The notes: generated by a model not told the origin, from the letters alone. A DNA stretch of 64,000 nucleotides from Leucobacter sp. G161 (GCF_001482305.1 NZ_LOHP01000067.1:17610-81609); one strand, 5' to 3'. Counted from the stretch's first letter, positions 26,854 to 36,612 are shown. Made by a program: numbers and translations.

Positions 26854-28188
26854 TTGGAACCCAACACTGCATCTGCGAGCCGCGCTACGGCGCCAATCGC
26901 GCTTCAGGACGTCTACGAACGGATGCGCTTTACGCCGGCCCACATGCGCATCGTCATCGCGATGTTCGTGATCTTCGTCATCGAGTCGTGGGAGCAGCTA
27001 GCCCTGGTCTACGTCGCGGGCGACGTCTCGAATCACTTCGGACTTGACGAGACGAAGCTCGGCCTGGTGCTCTCAGCGGTCGCAATCGGCATGATTCCGG
27101 GCGCGCTCATCTGGGGGCCGATCGCCGACCGAGTCGGTCGCCGTCCTGTCACCATTGTGAGCTTTATCGCCTATGGCATCATCGCCGCACTCGTGCCCCT
27201 CGCCCCGAACTTTGAGGCCCTCGTCGGATTGCGGGTCCTCTCGGGCTTCGCGCTTGCCGGTGCGTACACGGTCGTCTTCCCGTACTTCCTGGAACTCATG
27301 CCGTCGAAACAGCGTGGCCGTGCCGCGGTGCTCCTGTCGATCGGCTGGCCCATCGGCACGCTCGTCGCAATTGGCGTCACTACCCTGTTCGCTGAGGCCG
27401 GCTGGCAGGTCGTTGCGTTCGCGGCTGCGGTCGCATGCCTCTGGGTCATCGTCGTGGCGTTCTGGGTGCCGGAGTCGCCCTACTTCCTCGTGAGCCGCGG
27501 CAAGCACGAGCGTGCAGCGCAGGTGCTCGGCAAGCTCGGTGTCGCGCTGCCCGCTGGCACGACGTTCGCGCAGGATGCGGATCCGGAGCGTGCGGGTAAC
27601 CCGCTCGAACTGCTGCGCAAGGACATGCGCCGACGCACCCTGCTCATGCTCATCGTCAACTTCGCGTTCAACTGGGGCTACTGGGGTCTGCAGGTGTGGT
27701 TGCCGACGCTGCTGCAGGAGCGCGGGCTGACACTCGCTGACTCTCTCGGATTCGTCGCCATCAGCGCAGTCATCATGATCCCCGGCTACCTCGCTGCCGC
27801 CTGGTGCACGAAACGATACGGCCGCAAGCTCACCTTCGTCACCTTCCTCATCGGCGCGATCCTCGGCGGAGTGCTGTTTGCTGTGTCGTGGGACCTCCCC
27901 TCGCTGTACGTTGCGAACTTCATCATGTCGTTCTTCATTCTTGGCGGTTGGGGCGTATGGAACACCTGGAACGGTGAGTTCTACCCGACGCGTGTCCGTG
28001 CGGCGGGCTATTCGTGGGCGACCGCGGCTCAGCTGGTCTCGAACGCGCTCGCACCGGTCGTCGTCGGAGCGCTCCTCGCCGCGTCCGTATCCTTTACGAT
28101 GACCGTGCTGTTCATCCTCGTGTTCTTGGTTGTCGCTGTGCTCGCTGCCGTGACACTGCCAGAGACCGAGGGCAAGCCGCTCGAATAG
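26854..28188 (+). CDS. MFS transporter, sugar/aromatic acid porter type
   Basis: A 444-residue 12-helix major facilitator. Motif A after helix 2 is WGPIADRVGRRP, and the central loop begins VPESPYFLVSRGKHERAAQVL, a pattern of the SP/AAHS families that import sugars or aromatic acids by proton symport. The GEFYPTRVRAAGYS motif near helix 11 is also diagnostic. TTG 26854 is set by AAAGGAG at 26842–26848 with 5-nt spacing. It is 31 bp upstream of the HyuA-like gene in the same direction, so it may import the substrate of that cluster (inference from position). Confidence 0.85.
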   Translation: MEPNTASASRATAPIALQDVYERMRFTPAHMRIVIAMFVIFVIESWEQLALVYVAGDVSNHFGLDETKLGLVLSAVAIGMIPGALIWGPIADRVGRRPVTIVSFIAYGIIAALVPLAPNFEALVGLRVLSGFALAGAYTVVFPYFLELMPSKQRGRAAVLLSIGWPIGTLVAIGVTTLFAEAGWQVVAFAAAVACLWVIVVAFWVPESPYFLVSRGKHERAAQVLGKLGVALPAGTTFAQDADPERAGNPLELLRKDMRRRTLLMLIVNFAFNWGYWGLQVWLPTLLQERGLTLADSLGFVAISAVIMIPGYLAAAWCTKRYGRKLTFVTFLIGAILGGVLFAVSWDLPSLYVANFIMSFFILGGWGVWNTWNGEFYPTRVRAAGYSWATAAQLVSNALAPVVVGALLAASVSFTMTVLFILVFLVVAVLAAVTLPETEGKPLE

Positions 28189-28207
28189 GCGATCGGCTGC
28201 CAGGCGA

Positions 28208-28213
28208 GACAAT
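28208..28213 (+). promoter_or_regulatory. Leaderless −10-like box for HyuA-like gene
   Basis: GACAAT, six nt before ATG 28220. The same hexamer and spacing precede prmC. Confidence 0.4.
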
Positions 28214-28219
28214 AGACGT

Positions 28220-29506
28220 ATGCAGTTAGGTCTCGACATTGGTGCCACCGCGGTGCGCCTGGCAGTCATCGACCGCGGGGAGCCGATCCACACCGCAGAG
28301 ATCGCGGCGGTTGGCACGCTCAGCGAGCAGCTTGCGACGGTGCGCGCGCAGCTTCCGCGCGCGCACCGCGAGCGCCTGAACGGGCTGCGCCTCGCGGTGT
28401 CGCCGACGCTCGCGGATCTCGACCTGAGCGGGGTCGGACACCTCCGCATCGCGCCACCGACGATGCCGGCGCTGCGGCCGTTTGCTGCTTGGCCGCCGGA
28501 GTTGCGGGCTGCCCTCGGCCACCGCTCGGTCGAGGTGTCCGGCGGGAGCGATTACGTTGGCAGCAACATCGTGGGCGCCGCCCAGGAACAGCTCGAGGCC
28601 GCCCGCGCACACCTCGTGCGTGCCGGGGCAACACGACTTGTCGTGAGCGCCGCTGGTGCCCCGTCCGCTCCAGCGCTCGAGCGAGAGGCCGCCAGGGTGC
28701 TGGCTCCCACACCCGACCTCCCGGTAACGCTCGCGCACACCATTGGTGGCACGGGGCTGCGCGAACGGGAGCACGCGGCCGTGCTCAATGCCGGACTTGT
28801 CAGCTGGGCGGAGCGGGTAGTCAGTGAGACCCGTGCGGTGTTTCCTGATGTACGGTTCGGCTTCGCGCACGGGCTCGGAGGTTACGGCTCCGCCGACGAA
28901 CTCGTGCGGCACCCCCTCGGCGCGCTGCACGGCAGGATCGCGGCCGCAGCGCTCGGTGTCATGAGCCTCACCGGATCCGCAGACTTCCTACTGGGAGTGG
29001 CGGAGCCGGGGCGGGTCCGTCTCGTTGGCGTCACCGGCGGCAGCCTCGACCGTGCCGACGTCGAAGCGTTGTGGGGCATCACCCATAATTCGCTCGCGCT
29101 GGATCTCGTTGAGCTCGCCGCTGCCTCCCCGTCCGAGCTCGCAGCAGCGCCCGAACTCGCCCGAATGCTGTCGCGACGGCCCGACTATCCTGTGGTGGTC
29201 GCGGGGCCGTGTGCCGCAGACACTCCGGTGAGCGACGGCGATATCATCTCAACCCCGTTCGCCCCTGCGGTCGGCACAGCACTCGGCAGGGTGACTGTCG
29301 CGCTCGAACGGGTGGTCACCCGAGGTGCCGCGGTCCCCGCGGCCGAGCACGCGGAGACGCTCGTGGAGGAAGCGACGACGCGCGCGATCCTCGCTGGCGC
29401 CGACCCCGCGCGCATCGACGTCGAGGTGATCGACATTCGGCCCGTCTCCTATGTCGCCGAACCCGTCGACACCGTCCGCGTACGAGTGAGCGGAGACCCC
29501 CAGTGA
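28220..29506 (+). CDS. Hydantoinase/oxoprolinase N-terminal-domain protein
   Basis: A 428-residue protein opening with LGLDIGATAVRLAVID, the phosphate-1 loop of the actin-like HyuA/oxoprolinase fold. It is much shorter than full HyuA (~680 residues) and lacks the GGTSFDA-type second half seen in the HyuA encoded further on, so it may be a separate subfamily that works with DUF917 proteins. ATP-dependent ring opening of hydantoin- or oxoproline-like compounds is the family theme; the reaction here is unknown. It overlaps the DUF917 gene by GTGA, implying coupled synthesis and probably a complex. Confidence 0.68.
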   Translation: MQLGLDIGATAVRLAVIDRGEPIHTAEIAAVGTLSEQLATVRAQLPRAHRERLNGLRLAVSPTLADLDLSGVGHLRIAPPTMPALRPFAAWPPELRAALGHRSVEVSGGSDYVGSNIVGAAQEQLEAARAHLVRAGATRLVVSAAGAPSAPALEREAARVLAPTPDLPVTLAHTIGGTGLREREHAAVLNAGLVSWAERVVSETRAVFPDVRFGFAHGLGGYGSADELVRHPLGALHGRIAAAALGVMSLTGSADFLLGVAEPGRVRLVGVTGGSLDRADVEALWGITHNSLALDLVELAAASPSELAAAPELARMLSRRPDYPVVVAGPCAADTPVSDGDIISTPFAPAVGTALGRVTVALERVVTRGAAVPAAEHAETLVEEATTRAILAGADPARIDVEVIDIRPVSYVAEPVDTVRVRVSGDPQ

Positions 29507-30504
29507 GCGAGCAACTCGTCGCGGCAGATGTGGCACGTCTCACGCGTGGCGCGAAGCCCTTTGCGAGCGGAGTGAATAGTGCAGCGCTGCACGTGCTCCG
29601 AGACTGGGCCAGCGCTGCACTCGAACGCAGCGCAGTGAGCCTACTCCCGCTCACGGAACTCGCCGATGACGCGAGCTACGCAGTCGTCACCCTTGTCGGA
29701 TCACCGACCGCGATCGCTGAGAACCTCCCCGACGGCAGCGAGCCCGGCCGCGCGATAGCGGCACTCGAGCGCGCGCTGGGCCGATCCATCCAGGGCATTC
29801 TGCCCGTGAACACGGCAGGCGAGAACGCCGTGCTGGCGCTCGCGAGCGCCGCCGCCCTCGGCGTCGCGCTCGTGGACGGAGACGCGTGCGGTCGGGTGCG
29901 CCCGACCGTGCAAGACACCCTGCTCACACGCGCCGGCATCGCGATGGGGCCGTGCGTCGTCGTCTCCTCGTTCGGGGAAACCACGGTGATCGACGCGACG
30001 ACGGATCGCGCGGCGCTCATCGTTCCCCGCTTGGTCGCTGCGAGCGGCGGATGGGCGTTCTTCGCGGGCTACCCGGCGACGGGCCGACAGCTGCGGGCGC
30101 ACGCGCACGCAGGAACGATCCAGCGCTATCTCGATGCGAAGCCAGGCAACGAGCTCGCCGGCGTGCCGCATCGCACACTGCTGCGGGCGACCATCACACA
30201 CGTTGAACAGTCGCGCCGCGGAATGGACCGCATGAGCATCTTGATGACGGAACTTGGTGCGGCTGGGCGACAGGTGAGGCGCGTTCGCGTTGACGCAGAC
30301 GAGGCATATCTGGGGGCCCTTGCCGACGGTGTTCCGCTGCAGCGTGGCCCGCACGAGCTATTCGTCATCTCTGAGAGCGGTGAGGTGCTCGATCCGGAGC
30401 GATGTCTGCCAGGCATGCGCGTGTCGCTGGCCGCCGTCGATCTTCCACAGGCCTGGTCGGTTGACCCCGCCGCGCTAGCCGAAGGGGAATCCCATGCCAA
30501 CTAA
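29503..30504 (+). CDS. DUF917-family protein
   Basis: A 333-residue protein with DUF917 features: LGRSIQGILPVNTAGENAVL, VDGDACGRVRPTVQDTLL, and a C-terminal part with HRTLLRATITHVEQSRRG. DUF917 often sits beside or is fused to hydantoinase/oxoprolinase subunits, as here, but its biochemical function is not established. GTG 29503 overlaps the previous stop; the longer reading frame upstream lies in another frame of the HyuA-like gene and is not coding. It overlaps the PucR gene by 11 bp. Confidence 0.72.
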   Translation: MSEQLVAADVARLTRGAKPFASGVNSAALHVLRDWASAALERSAVSLLPLTELADDASYAVVTLVGSPTAIAENLPDGSEPGRAIAALERALGRSIQGILPVNTAGENAVLALASAAALGVALVDGDACGRVRPTVQDTLLTRAGIAMGPCVVVSSFGETTVIDATTDRAALIVPRLVAASGGWAFFAGYPATGRQLRAHAHAGTIQRYLDAKPGNELAGVPHRTLLRATITHVEQSRRGMDRMSILMTELGAAGRQVRRVRVDADEAYLGALADGVPLQRGPHELFVISESGEVLDPERCLPGMRVSLAAVDLPQAWSVDPAALAEGESHAN

Positions 30505-31963
30505 CCTCACCGTCGAAGAGCTCGCAGTTCGGCTCGGGGCCGGGGCAGAAGTGAGCGGCCCGGTTGAGGCTCGAGTGGAGAGTGTTCGGATCGTCTCAGA
30601 ACTGAGCGACATCGACACCGTGCCGGCCGGCTGCGCGCTCGTGCTCACGGGGGCGGCGACGGCCGAAGCCTGGCGGCTGGAGCGGGCGCTCAGGCTCGCG
30701 TGGGAACGCGCGGTGGCGTGCGTTGTCGTGAGCCGCCCCGACGCGTTTGGCGCAGAACCCGCGGCCCTGGCCGAGCGGCTGGGGCTCGCGTTCGTGGTCA
30801 TCGCGACGGACGTACTCGACGCGACCGTTCGGCTTTCTGCAATCATCGCGACAGACGAGGCCTCCGAAGCAGGCACACTTGCCGAAGCAGCCCGGGGATT
30901 CGGCCATGCTGTGTTGAGTCCGCACCGGGTGATCGAAACGCTCCGCCGACTGCTGCCTGACCTCGAATTCGCGCTCGTCGACCGTGGCGGGGCACCCCTC
31001 GCTGGGTCCGCACGGGTTGCAGACCTCGGAGAGCACCTTGTCGATATCCCTGTGCCGTTCCCGGACAAGCGCGCACCGGCCAGGCTCCTCGCCGCCGCCA
31101 AAACCCGGCGCGGCAGCACCGGCGCGACGCGCGCGACGGCGCTGACCGTTGCCCGCTTAGCCGCAGCGCCGCTCACCGGGTGGGCGGCGCTGCGGCGCCT
31201 CGACGCCTACGAGCACGCGGCACGCGCTGGGGGAGTGCTGGCCGAGCTGATCGCAGCGGGTGGCGCGCCAGGGCAGAAGTTGCGTGCACGTCTTGCGGTG
31301 CTCGATTGGCCGCTCGACGTTCGCTTTCGTGTCGCGGTGGTGGCTCCTGGGGGCGGGAGAGCGGGTGTGCTTGACGAACTCATGATTGCGCGCGTCGCCG
31401 ATCTCGGCGTGCGCGCAGGCGCTGCCCCCTTCGGCCAGGGGTGGGTGGTGTGCGTGCCAGCGGAGTCGGCCAACGAACGACGCAGTTGCGCGGCGGCCGC
31501 GGATCACCTCGCAGCTCCCGACCCGCGGCTCGACGCAGTGGCGGTCGGGGTATCGTCAGTGTTTCAGCCAGACGAGCCCATCGCGTCTGCGATCGACGAA
31601 GCCCTGCGCGCGGCTCAGGTTGCGCGCAGCGTGCCGGGTTCGGTGCTCTTTGCCGAAGGGTTGACGCCCGCGGCGGCGCTGCCGGCGCTCTTGGGCGCGG
31701 AGCCGGATGAGGCTGCCAGGGCGCTCCTTGCACCACTGCTCGAAGTCGACCGCGATGGATCGCTGCTGGCAACGCTCGTGGCATCGCTCGACCACAGTGA
31801 CAGGCCGGCGCAGGTCGCGCAGGTGCTCGGTGTGCATCGGAATACGGTCACGGCCCGGCTGGAACGGGTTCGCGGGATGGGGATCGACCCCGCGAACCCG
31901 AGCCACCGGCTCGCGATCCATGTCGCCGCCAGGCGGGTACTGGACGCTCAGGCCCGGCCGTAA
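30494..31963 (+). CDS. PucR/CdaR-family transcriptional regulator
   Basis: A 489-residue regulator with an N-terminal purine-catabolism (PucR) type domain (~1–130) and a C-terminal helix-turn-helix (VAQVLGVHRNTVTARLERV, near residue 445). Such proteins control catabolism of purines, hydantoins and related nitrogen compounds. ATG 30494 lies inside the end of the DUF917 gene, so it belongs to that operon. Its last 16 bp overlap the 3' end of the convergent hyuB gene. Probable local regulator of both hydantoinase-like units (inference). Confidence 0.8.
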   Translation: MPTNLTVEELAVRLGAGAEVSGPVEARVESVRIVSELSDIDTVPAGCALVLTGAATAEAWRLERALRLAWERAVACVVVSRPDAFGAEPAALAERLGLAFVVIATDVLDATVRLSAIIATDEASEAGTLAEAARGFGHAVLSPHRVIETLRRLLPDLEFALVDRGGAPLAGSARVADLGEHLVDIPVPFPDKRAPARLLAAAKTRRGSTGATRATALTVARLAAAPLTGWAALRRLDAYEHAARAGGVLAELIAAGGAPGQKLRARLAVLDWPLDVRFRVAVVAPGGGRAGVLDELMIARVADLGVRAGAAPFGQGWVVCVPAESANERRSCAAAADHLAAPDPRLDAVAVGVSSVFQPDEPIASAIDEALRAAQVARSVPGSVLFAEGLTPAAALPALLGAEPDEAARALLAPLLEVDRDGSLLATLVASLDHSDRPAQVAQVLGVHRNTVTARLERVRGMGIDPANPSHRLAIHVAARRVLDAQARP

Positions 31964-33537
31964 CCGCCGCCGCCGCCCGACTCGCAGCGGAGTACATCGC
32001 CCGCGTGTACGCGCATCGCGTTCGCCTTGAGGAGCGCACGCTCGCCGTCGCTGCCAGGGTTGAGTGTGACTCGGGGCGCGGCGCCTGCCTCGCCACCAAA
32101 GAGCCCCCAGGCCGGAGTCACTGAGCGTTCCCACCACAGGGACAGATCCTGATCTGCCTCGAAGGTGTATTCGCGAACAACGCCGTCGCCGCCGCGGAAC
32201 GCGCCCGTGCCACCGGACCCCTCGCGCACCTCGTAACGATCGACGCGCACGGGGAAGAGCGTCTCGAGTACCTCGACGGGCATATCTCGGAGCGATCCGT
32301 TGACATTGTTGATGAGCGCCGTTTCGCCGTCGCTCGTGCTCCACGCGCCCCAGCCGCCAACGGTTGCCTCCTGCGACAGGAAGTCGCGGCCCGTGCGAGG
32401 ATCGAAACCCATCATCTGCACGATGAGCGAGTCGCCGTAGCTCGCTGCGGCGACCGCATCGGGCATCGCCTCGGCGAGTGCGCGCGTGACGAGGTCGATG
32501 AGTAGCCCGAGATGGGAGTAGTAGTACTGCACGGGGGCCGGCTCGACCGCGGCGAGGACGGATCCCTCGCGCACGGCGACATCGAGGTGCTTGAACGAAC
32601 CTCCGTTGAGCGCGACGTCCGGGCTCAGAAGCGCCTTATACGCGACCCGGCATGCAGCGACCGCCTGCGCGGCGCCGCAGTTCACTGGCCCGCGTGTCTG
32701 ATCCGCTGACTCAGTGAGATCGATCGAAATGCGGCCGCCCGCGATCCGCACACGCACGCGGATCGGGATGGGCGTGTCGAAATCGATGCCATCGTTGTCG
32801 AGCGCACCCTCGGCGAAGTACTCGCCGTCGGGTAGCTCGGTGAGCGCTGCCGCCTCCAGCCGCTCCGTCTGCGCGAAGAACGCGTCGCGTGCGGCGTGCA
32901 CAAGGTCGAGCCCCCAGCGCGAGACGATCTCGCGCATGCGGTCGGCACCGGTGCGAATGCACGCGGTCTGCGCGCGCAGATCGCCGAGCAACGGTTCGGG
33001 GAAGCGCGAGTTCGTCGCGATGAGCCGCAAGACCTCGGCGACGGGCTCACCACCAGCGTAGATGCGCGTCGCGCCGAGCCGGAGACCCTCCTGGTAGATG
33101 GAGGTGGAGTCCATCGAGCCGCCAGGATCCTTCGACCCCAGGTCGATCCAGTGCGCTCGGCTTGCCGCAAAGCCGATGAGCTCGCCGCCATCCTCCCGCT
33201 CGAACACGGGGCCGAAGACGGTGACGTCGTTGAGATGCGCGCCGGCGATGTACGCGTCGTTGAGCACCCAGACGTCGCCGGGCTCCCACACCTCTCGACC
33301 GAAGCGTTCTTCGGTGTCGCGGGTGACCTCCTCGAGGTTGCCGAGGAAGATCGGTAGACCGCTCGACTGACCGAGGACCTGATGGTTGCGATCCATGATC
33401 GCGACTGCGCAGTCCTTGGCCTCGTAAATCGTCGGCGTGTAGGCCGAACGAATCAGGGTCGTGTTCATGTCCTCGGCTGCCTGTAGCAGCGCGCTCCGAA
33501 TGATCTCAGTGCGTACGGGGTCAATGGTGATGGTCAT
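31948..33537 (-). CDS. hyuB: Hydantoinase B / oxoprolinase family subunit
   Basis: A 529-residue HyuB-type protein, the partner of HyuA in ATP-dependent hydrolysis of N-methylhydantoin, 5-oxoproline, acetone or related substrates. Family sequence includes VDPVRTEIIRSALLQAAEDM at the start, NDAYIAGAHLNDVTVFGPVF, SRAHWIDLGSKDPGG, SADQTRGPVNCGAAQAVAAC and the glycine-rich end SGGGGGYGRA. ATG 33537 is 7 nt after GGAGG and overlaps the hyuA stop by ATGA. Convergent overlap with pucR is 16 bp. Confidence 0.9.
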   Translation of the reverse strand: MTITIDPVRTEIIRSALLQAAEDMNTTLIRSAYTPTIYEAKDCAVAIMDRNHQVLGQSSGLPIFLGNLEEVTRDTEERFGREVWEPGDVWVLNDAYIAGAHLNDVTVFGPVFEREDGGELIGFAASRAHWIDLGSKDPGGSMDSTSIYQEGLRLGATRIYAGGEPVAEVLRLIATNSRFPEPLLGDLRAQTACIRTGADRMREIVSRWGLDLVHAARDAFFAQTERLEAAALTELPDGEYFAEGALDNDGIDFDTPIPIRVRVRIAGGRISIDLTESADQTRGPVNCGAAQAVAACRVAYKALLSPDVALNGGSFKHLDVAVREGSVLAAVEPAPVQYYYSHLGLLIDLVTRALAEAMPDAVAAASYGDSLIVQMMGFDPRTGRDFLSQEATVGGWGAWSTSDGETALINNVNGSLRDMPVEVLETLFPVRVDRYEVREGSGGTGAFRGGDGVVREYTFEADQDLSLWWERSVTPAWGLFGGEAGAAPRVTLNPGSDGERALLKANAMRVHAGDVLRCESGGGGGYGRA

Positions 33538-35567
33538 GCCTGCACCTCCATGGTGAGATGTCCGAGGGTCTCGCGCCGAACCGACGCGCGGGGGGAGACC
33601 ACGGTTGTGGTCGTGTCTTCGACGATGAGCAGCGGGCCGGCTACCGTTTCGCCGATGGGGAGCGAGTCGCGGCGGCGGATCCGGGTATCCCACGCTCGGC
33701 CGTCGAACCAGACGCTCGCGCTGCGAGCGGCAATGTCATCCTCGCTGTAGCGCTCACCGGTGAGATGGCCGAACTCGTTCGCGCCGAGGCCGGTCACGCG
33801 GACGCTCACAAACTCCACCTTCGCCTCGGGCGTCGCGTGGCCGTAGCGTCGCCGATGCTGCTCGCTGTAGCGGGCCGAGATGCGCTCGGCGAAGTCGGAC
33901 AGGCCCGGCTCGCCCGCATCAGTGAGCGGGACGGTGAGGGTGTAATCCTGGCCCTCGTACCGCATGTCGATGGCCTGCTCGAAACGGCGCCGCTCGACGG
34001 GGACGCCCTGCGCCTCCAACTCCGCATCCGCAGCGGCGACGAGCTCGCTCAGCACGCGGGCGAGGTCGGCGCGCTCGAGCTGATCCTCGTGGACGTAATA
34101 CTGTGCGCTGAGATCCCTGCGGACATCCGAGCCGAGCATGCCCCATGCGGAGAAGGCCCCGGGGAACTCGGGGATGATGACCTCGGCAACGCCGAGCTCC
34201 CTGGCGATCGCTTCCGCGTGCATCGGTCCGGCTCCGCCAAAGGCGACGAGTGAGAAATCGGTCGGTTCGCGACCGTGGTCAACCGTGAGGGTGCGGATTG
34301 CCTGCGCCATCTTCGCGTTGGCGATGTCGAGAATGCCCTCTGCGAGGTCGGGCGTCGACATCCCGAACTCATGTGCGAGCCCGCCGATCGCGGTGGCCGA
34401 GGCCGCGACGTCCAGTGCGAAACGGCCGCCAGCGAAGTGCTCGGGATCAACGCGACCGAGTACCGCATTTGCGTCGGTGACGGTCGGCTCGACGCCGCCA
34501 CGGCCATAGCATGCCGGCCCAGGCTGCGCCCCTGCCGAACGCGGGCCGACGCGGAGCGCCCCCGACTCGGAGAACGCGACCGATCCGCCTCCCGCACCGA
34601 TCGTGTGCAGGTTCACGAGCGGCATGAGCACGGGGAAACCGTCAGCCTCGCCGTCGGTTGAAATATCGGGCTGGCCGTCGATCACGAGCGAGGCGTCGAA
34701 CGACGTTCCGCCCATGTCGACGCAGATCGCGTTCTCGCGACCGAGGAGCTGCATGAGCGCGACGCCGCCCGCAGTGCCGCCAACGGGCCCCGAGAGCAGT
34801 GTTTGCAGCGGATGCTCGGAGGCGTAGCCGGCTCCGACGATGCCGCCAGAAGACTGCATCACCTGGACACCGCTGGGAATGCCCTCCCGCTCGAAGCGGT
34901 CCTCGATGCGGCTGAGGTAGCGACGCACAACCGGGCCCGTGTACGCCTCGAGCACGGTTGATGAGGTCCGCTCGTACTCGCGCCACTCACGCGCGACGCG
35001 GTGCGAGAGGACGACGGCGATGTCGTCGCCGAGCTCCTCTCGGAGAATTGCCTCAGCGGCAAGCTCATGTGCCTCGTTGGTGTACGAGAACAGCAGGCAC
35101 ACCGCGACTGCTGCGTAGCCGCCTTCGCGTGCGGTGTGGGCGGCCGCGCGGACCGAATCCTCGTCGAGGGGATGCAACTCACTGCCGTCGTAGCGGAGCC
35201 TACCGCCGATCTCGACGGTGTCTTCGCGCGCGACGAGCGGCTCCGGCTTGCGGTAGTGGATGTCGAACATCCGCGTGCGGTTGCCGCGCGCGATGCGGTA
35301 GACATCACCCATGCCCTGCGTCGTGACGAGCAGCGTCTTCGAGCCGCGCCGTTCGAGCAGCGCGTTGAGACCCTGCGTGGTGCCGTGCACGAACGAGAGG
35401 ATCTCGGTCGGAGGCACCTCAAGCTGCGCGATTGCGGTGAGCACGCCCTCCGTGAGATCCGTCGGCGTGGTGTCCGCCTTCGAGGCGCGCAGCGCCCCAC
35501 TTTCTGTGTCGTGCACGACGATGTCTGTGAACGTCCCGCCGATATCCATGGCCACTCGATAACTCAA
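33534..35567 (-). CDS. hyuA: Hydantoinase A / oxoprolinase family subunit
   Basis: A 677-residue HyuA subunit with an actin-like ATPase fold: phosphate loop MDIGGTFTDIVVHD near the N terminus, HGTTQGLNALLERRG, the second ATP-binding element CVDMGGTSFDASLV and LHTIGAGGGSVA, and FGGAGPMHA. It powers ring opening with HyuB; the exact substrate cannot be deduced. TTG 35567 is chosen because AGGAGG lies 5 nt upstream (35573–35578 top strand); ATG 35585 would add six residues but has no Shine-Dalgarno. The hyuAB pair reads away from the DUF1801 gene. Confidence 0.9.
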   Translation of the reverse strand: MSYRVAMDIGGTFTDIVVHDTESGALRASKADTTPTDLTEGVLTAIAQLEVPPTEILSFVHGTTQGLNALLERRGSKTLLVTTQGMGDVYRIARGNRTRMFDIHYRKPEPLVAREDTVEIGGRLRYDGSELHPLDEDSVRAAAHTAREGGYAAVAVCLLFSYTNEAHELAAEAILREELGDDIAVVLSHRVAREWREYERTSSTVLEAYTGPVVRRYLSRIEDRFEREGIPSGVQVMQSSGGIVGAGYASEHPLQTLLSGPVGGTAGGVALMQLLGRENAICVDMGGTSFDASLVIDGQPDISTDGEADGFPVLMPLVNLHTIGAGGGSVAFSESGALRVGPRSAGAQPGPACYGRGGVEPTVTDANAVLGRVDPEHFAGGRFALDVAASATAIGGLAHEFGMSTPDLAEGILDIANAKMAQAIRTLTVDHGREPTDFSLVAFGGAGPMHAEAIARELGVAEVIIPEFPGAFSAWGMLGSDVRRDLSAQYYVHEDQLERADLARVLSELVAAADAELEAQGVPVERRRFEQAIDMRYEGQDYTLTVPLTDAGEPGLSDFAERISARYSEQHRRRYGHATPEAKVEFVSVRVTGLGANEFGHLTGERYSEDDIAARSASVWFDGRAWDTRIRRRDSLPIGETVAGPLLIVEDTTTTVVSPRASVRRETLGHLTMEVQA

Positions 35568-35696
35568 TGGTGCCTCCTGCTTCATTGCCGTTGTGTGGAG
35601 CGTATGGGGGAGCTCGGCTTGAACAGTAGGCGGAGTGCACGGTTGTTGCCGGTTGGCTATGCGAGCGGCTAGGTTGTTGTCTCTAAGGGGGGTGCC

Positions 35697-36050
35697 ATGG
35701 CGCATGAAGTGAGTGACTACCTGGAGACGCTGACCGAACCGACCCGCGGGCGCATTGCAGCGCTCTACGACGAGGTGCGCCGCCTCGCGCCGGAAGCAAC
35801 GGAGGGTGTCTCCTACGGCATGCCATCGCTGCTCTACCGAGGCAAGGGGCTCTTCTCCGTGATGAGCACCAAGAAGCACATCGGGGTGTACCCACACGGC
35901 AACCTTGGCGAGCTTGCGACGGATGTCACCGAGGCTGGTCTTGGCAGCACAACGGGTGCGATTCACCTGCGAGAAGGCGACATGCTGCCCCCAGAGCTGC
36001 TTGCACGTTTCGTTGAGCGGCGGATCGCCCAGATCGACGAAGCTAGATGA
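35697..36050 (+). CDS. DUF1801-family protein
   Basis: A 117-residue small cytoplasmic protein with DUF1801 features: [18 protein letters not shown], then [18 protein letters not shown] and [19 protein letters not shown]. The family has a YdhG-like fold and unknown function, sometimes called iron-chaperone-like. AAGGGGGG precedes ATG 35697 with suitable spacing, and a −10-like TAGGTT lies at 35670–35675. Its last 8 bp overlap the convergent cysE gene. Confidence 0.75.
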   Translation: MAHEVSDYLETLTEPTRGRIAALYDEVRRLAPEATEGVSYGMPSLLYRGKGLFSVMSTKKHIGVYPHGNLGELATDVTEAGLGSTTGAIHLREGDMLPPELLARFVERRIAQIDEAR

Positions 36051-36612
36051 CGTAGAACCCCGCGGTGTTGGGGTGTTCAGCAACTGGAGCGCCGCGCCGC
36101 GGCCTGGCTGTTGCAGGGATGCCGGTGAGCGTCATCCAGGGACCAGCCGAGCGGACCACAACCGCATTCGCCCCAACTGCCGAATCGTCGTCGATAGTGA
36201 TGTTCCCGAGCAGCTTCGCTCCGGCGCCGAGGACTACCCGGTCGCCAACGGTCGGGTGCCGCTTCCCGCTCTGGTGGCCCGTGCCGCCGAGCGTCACGCC
36301 GTGATAGATCAACACATCGTCGCCGATCTCAGCGGTCTCGCCGATCACGATGCCCATGCCGTGGTCGATGAAGAGCCGACGGCCGATCGTCGCTCCAGGG
36401 TGGATCTCGATCCCGGTAAAGAAGCGTGTCAGCTGCGAAATTGCGCGGGGGAGGAACCGCATGCCGCGGCGCCACATCGCGTGAGCGACGTGATGCCACC
36501 ACACAGCGTGCAGCCCCGAGTACAGCAAAAACACCTCGATCGGCCCGCGCGCAGCTGGATCGTGCGCGCGGGCCGCCGAGATGTCCTCACGGATGCGAGA
36601 AAACAGGCTCAA
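36043..36612 (-). CDS. cysE: Serine O-acetyltransferase
   Basis: A 189-residue left-handed β-helix acetyltransferase making O-acetylserine from serine and acetyl-CoA. Hexapeptide repeats include [40 protein letters not shown] and [18 protein letters not shown]. It is the short actinobacterial form without the long N-terminal helical domain. ATG 36612 overlaps the cysK stop by ATGA, so cysK–cysE is one cysteine-synthesis operon. Its 3' end overlaps the DUF1801 gene on the opposite strand. Confidence 0.94.
   Translation of the reverse strand: MSLFSRIREDISAARAHDPAARGPIEVFLLYSGLHAVWWHHVAHAMWRRGMRFLPRAISQLTRFFTGIEIHPGATIGRRLFIDHGMGIVIGETAEIGDDVLIYHGVTLGGTGHQSGKRHPTVGDRVVLGAGAKLLGNITIDDDSAVGANAVVVRSAGPWMTLTGIPATARPRRGAPVAEHPNTAGFYVI

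Noticed and set aside
29209..29502. Longer start for the DUF917 protein
   Set aside because: The upstream frame overlaps the HyuA-like coding sequence and is Arg-rich nonsense; the GTGA overlap gives a natural start.
35568..36083. N-terminal extension of hyuA
   Set aside because: The extra in-frame sequence lies over the divergent DUF1801 gene and is not HyuA-like; a perfect AGGAGG marks TTG 35567.
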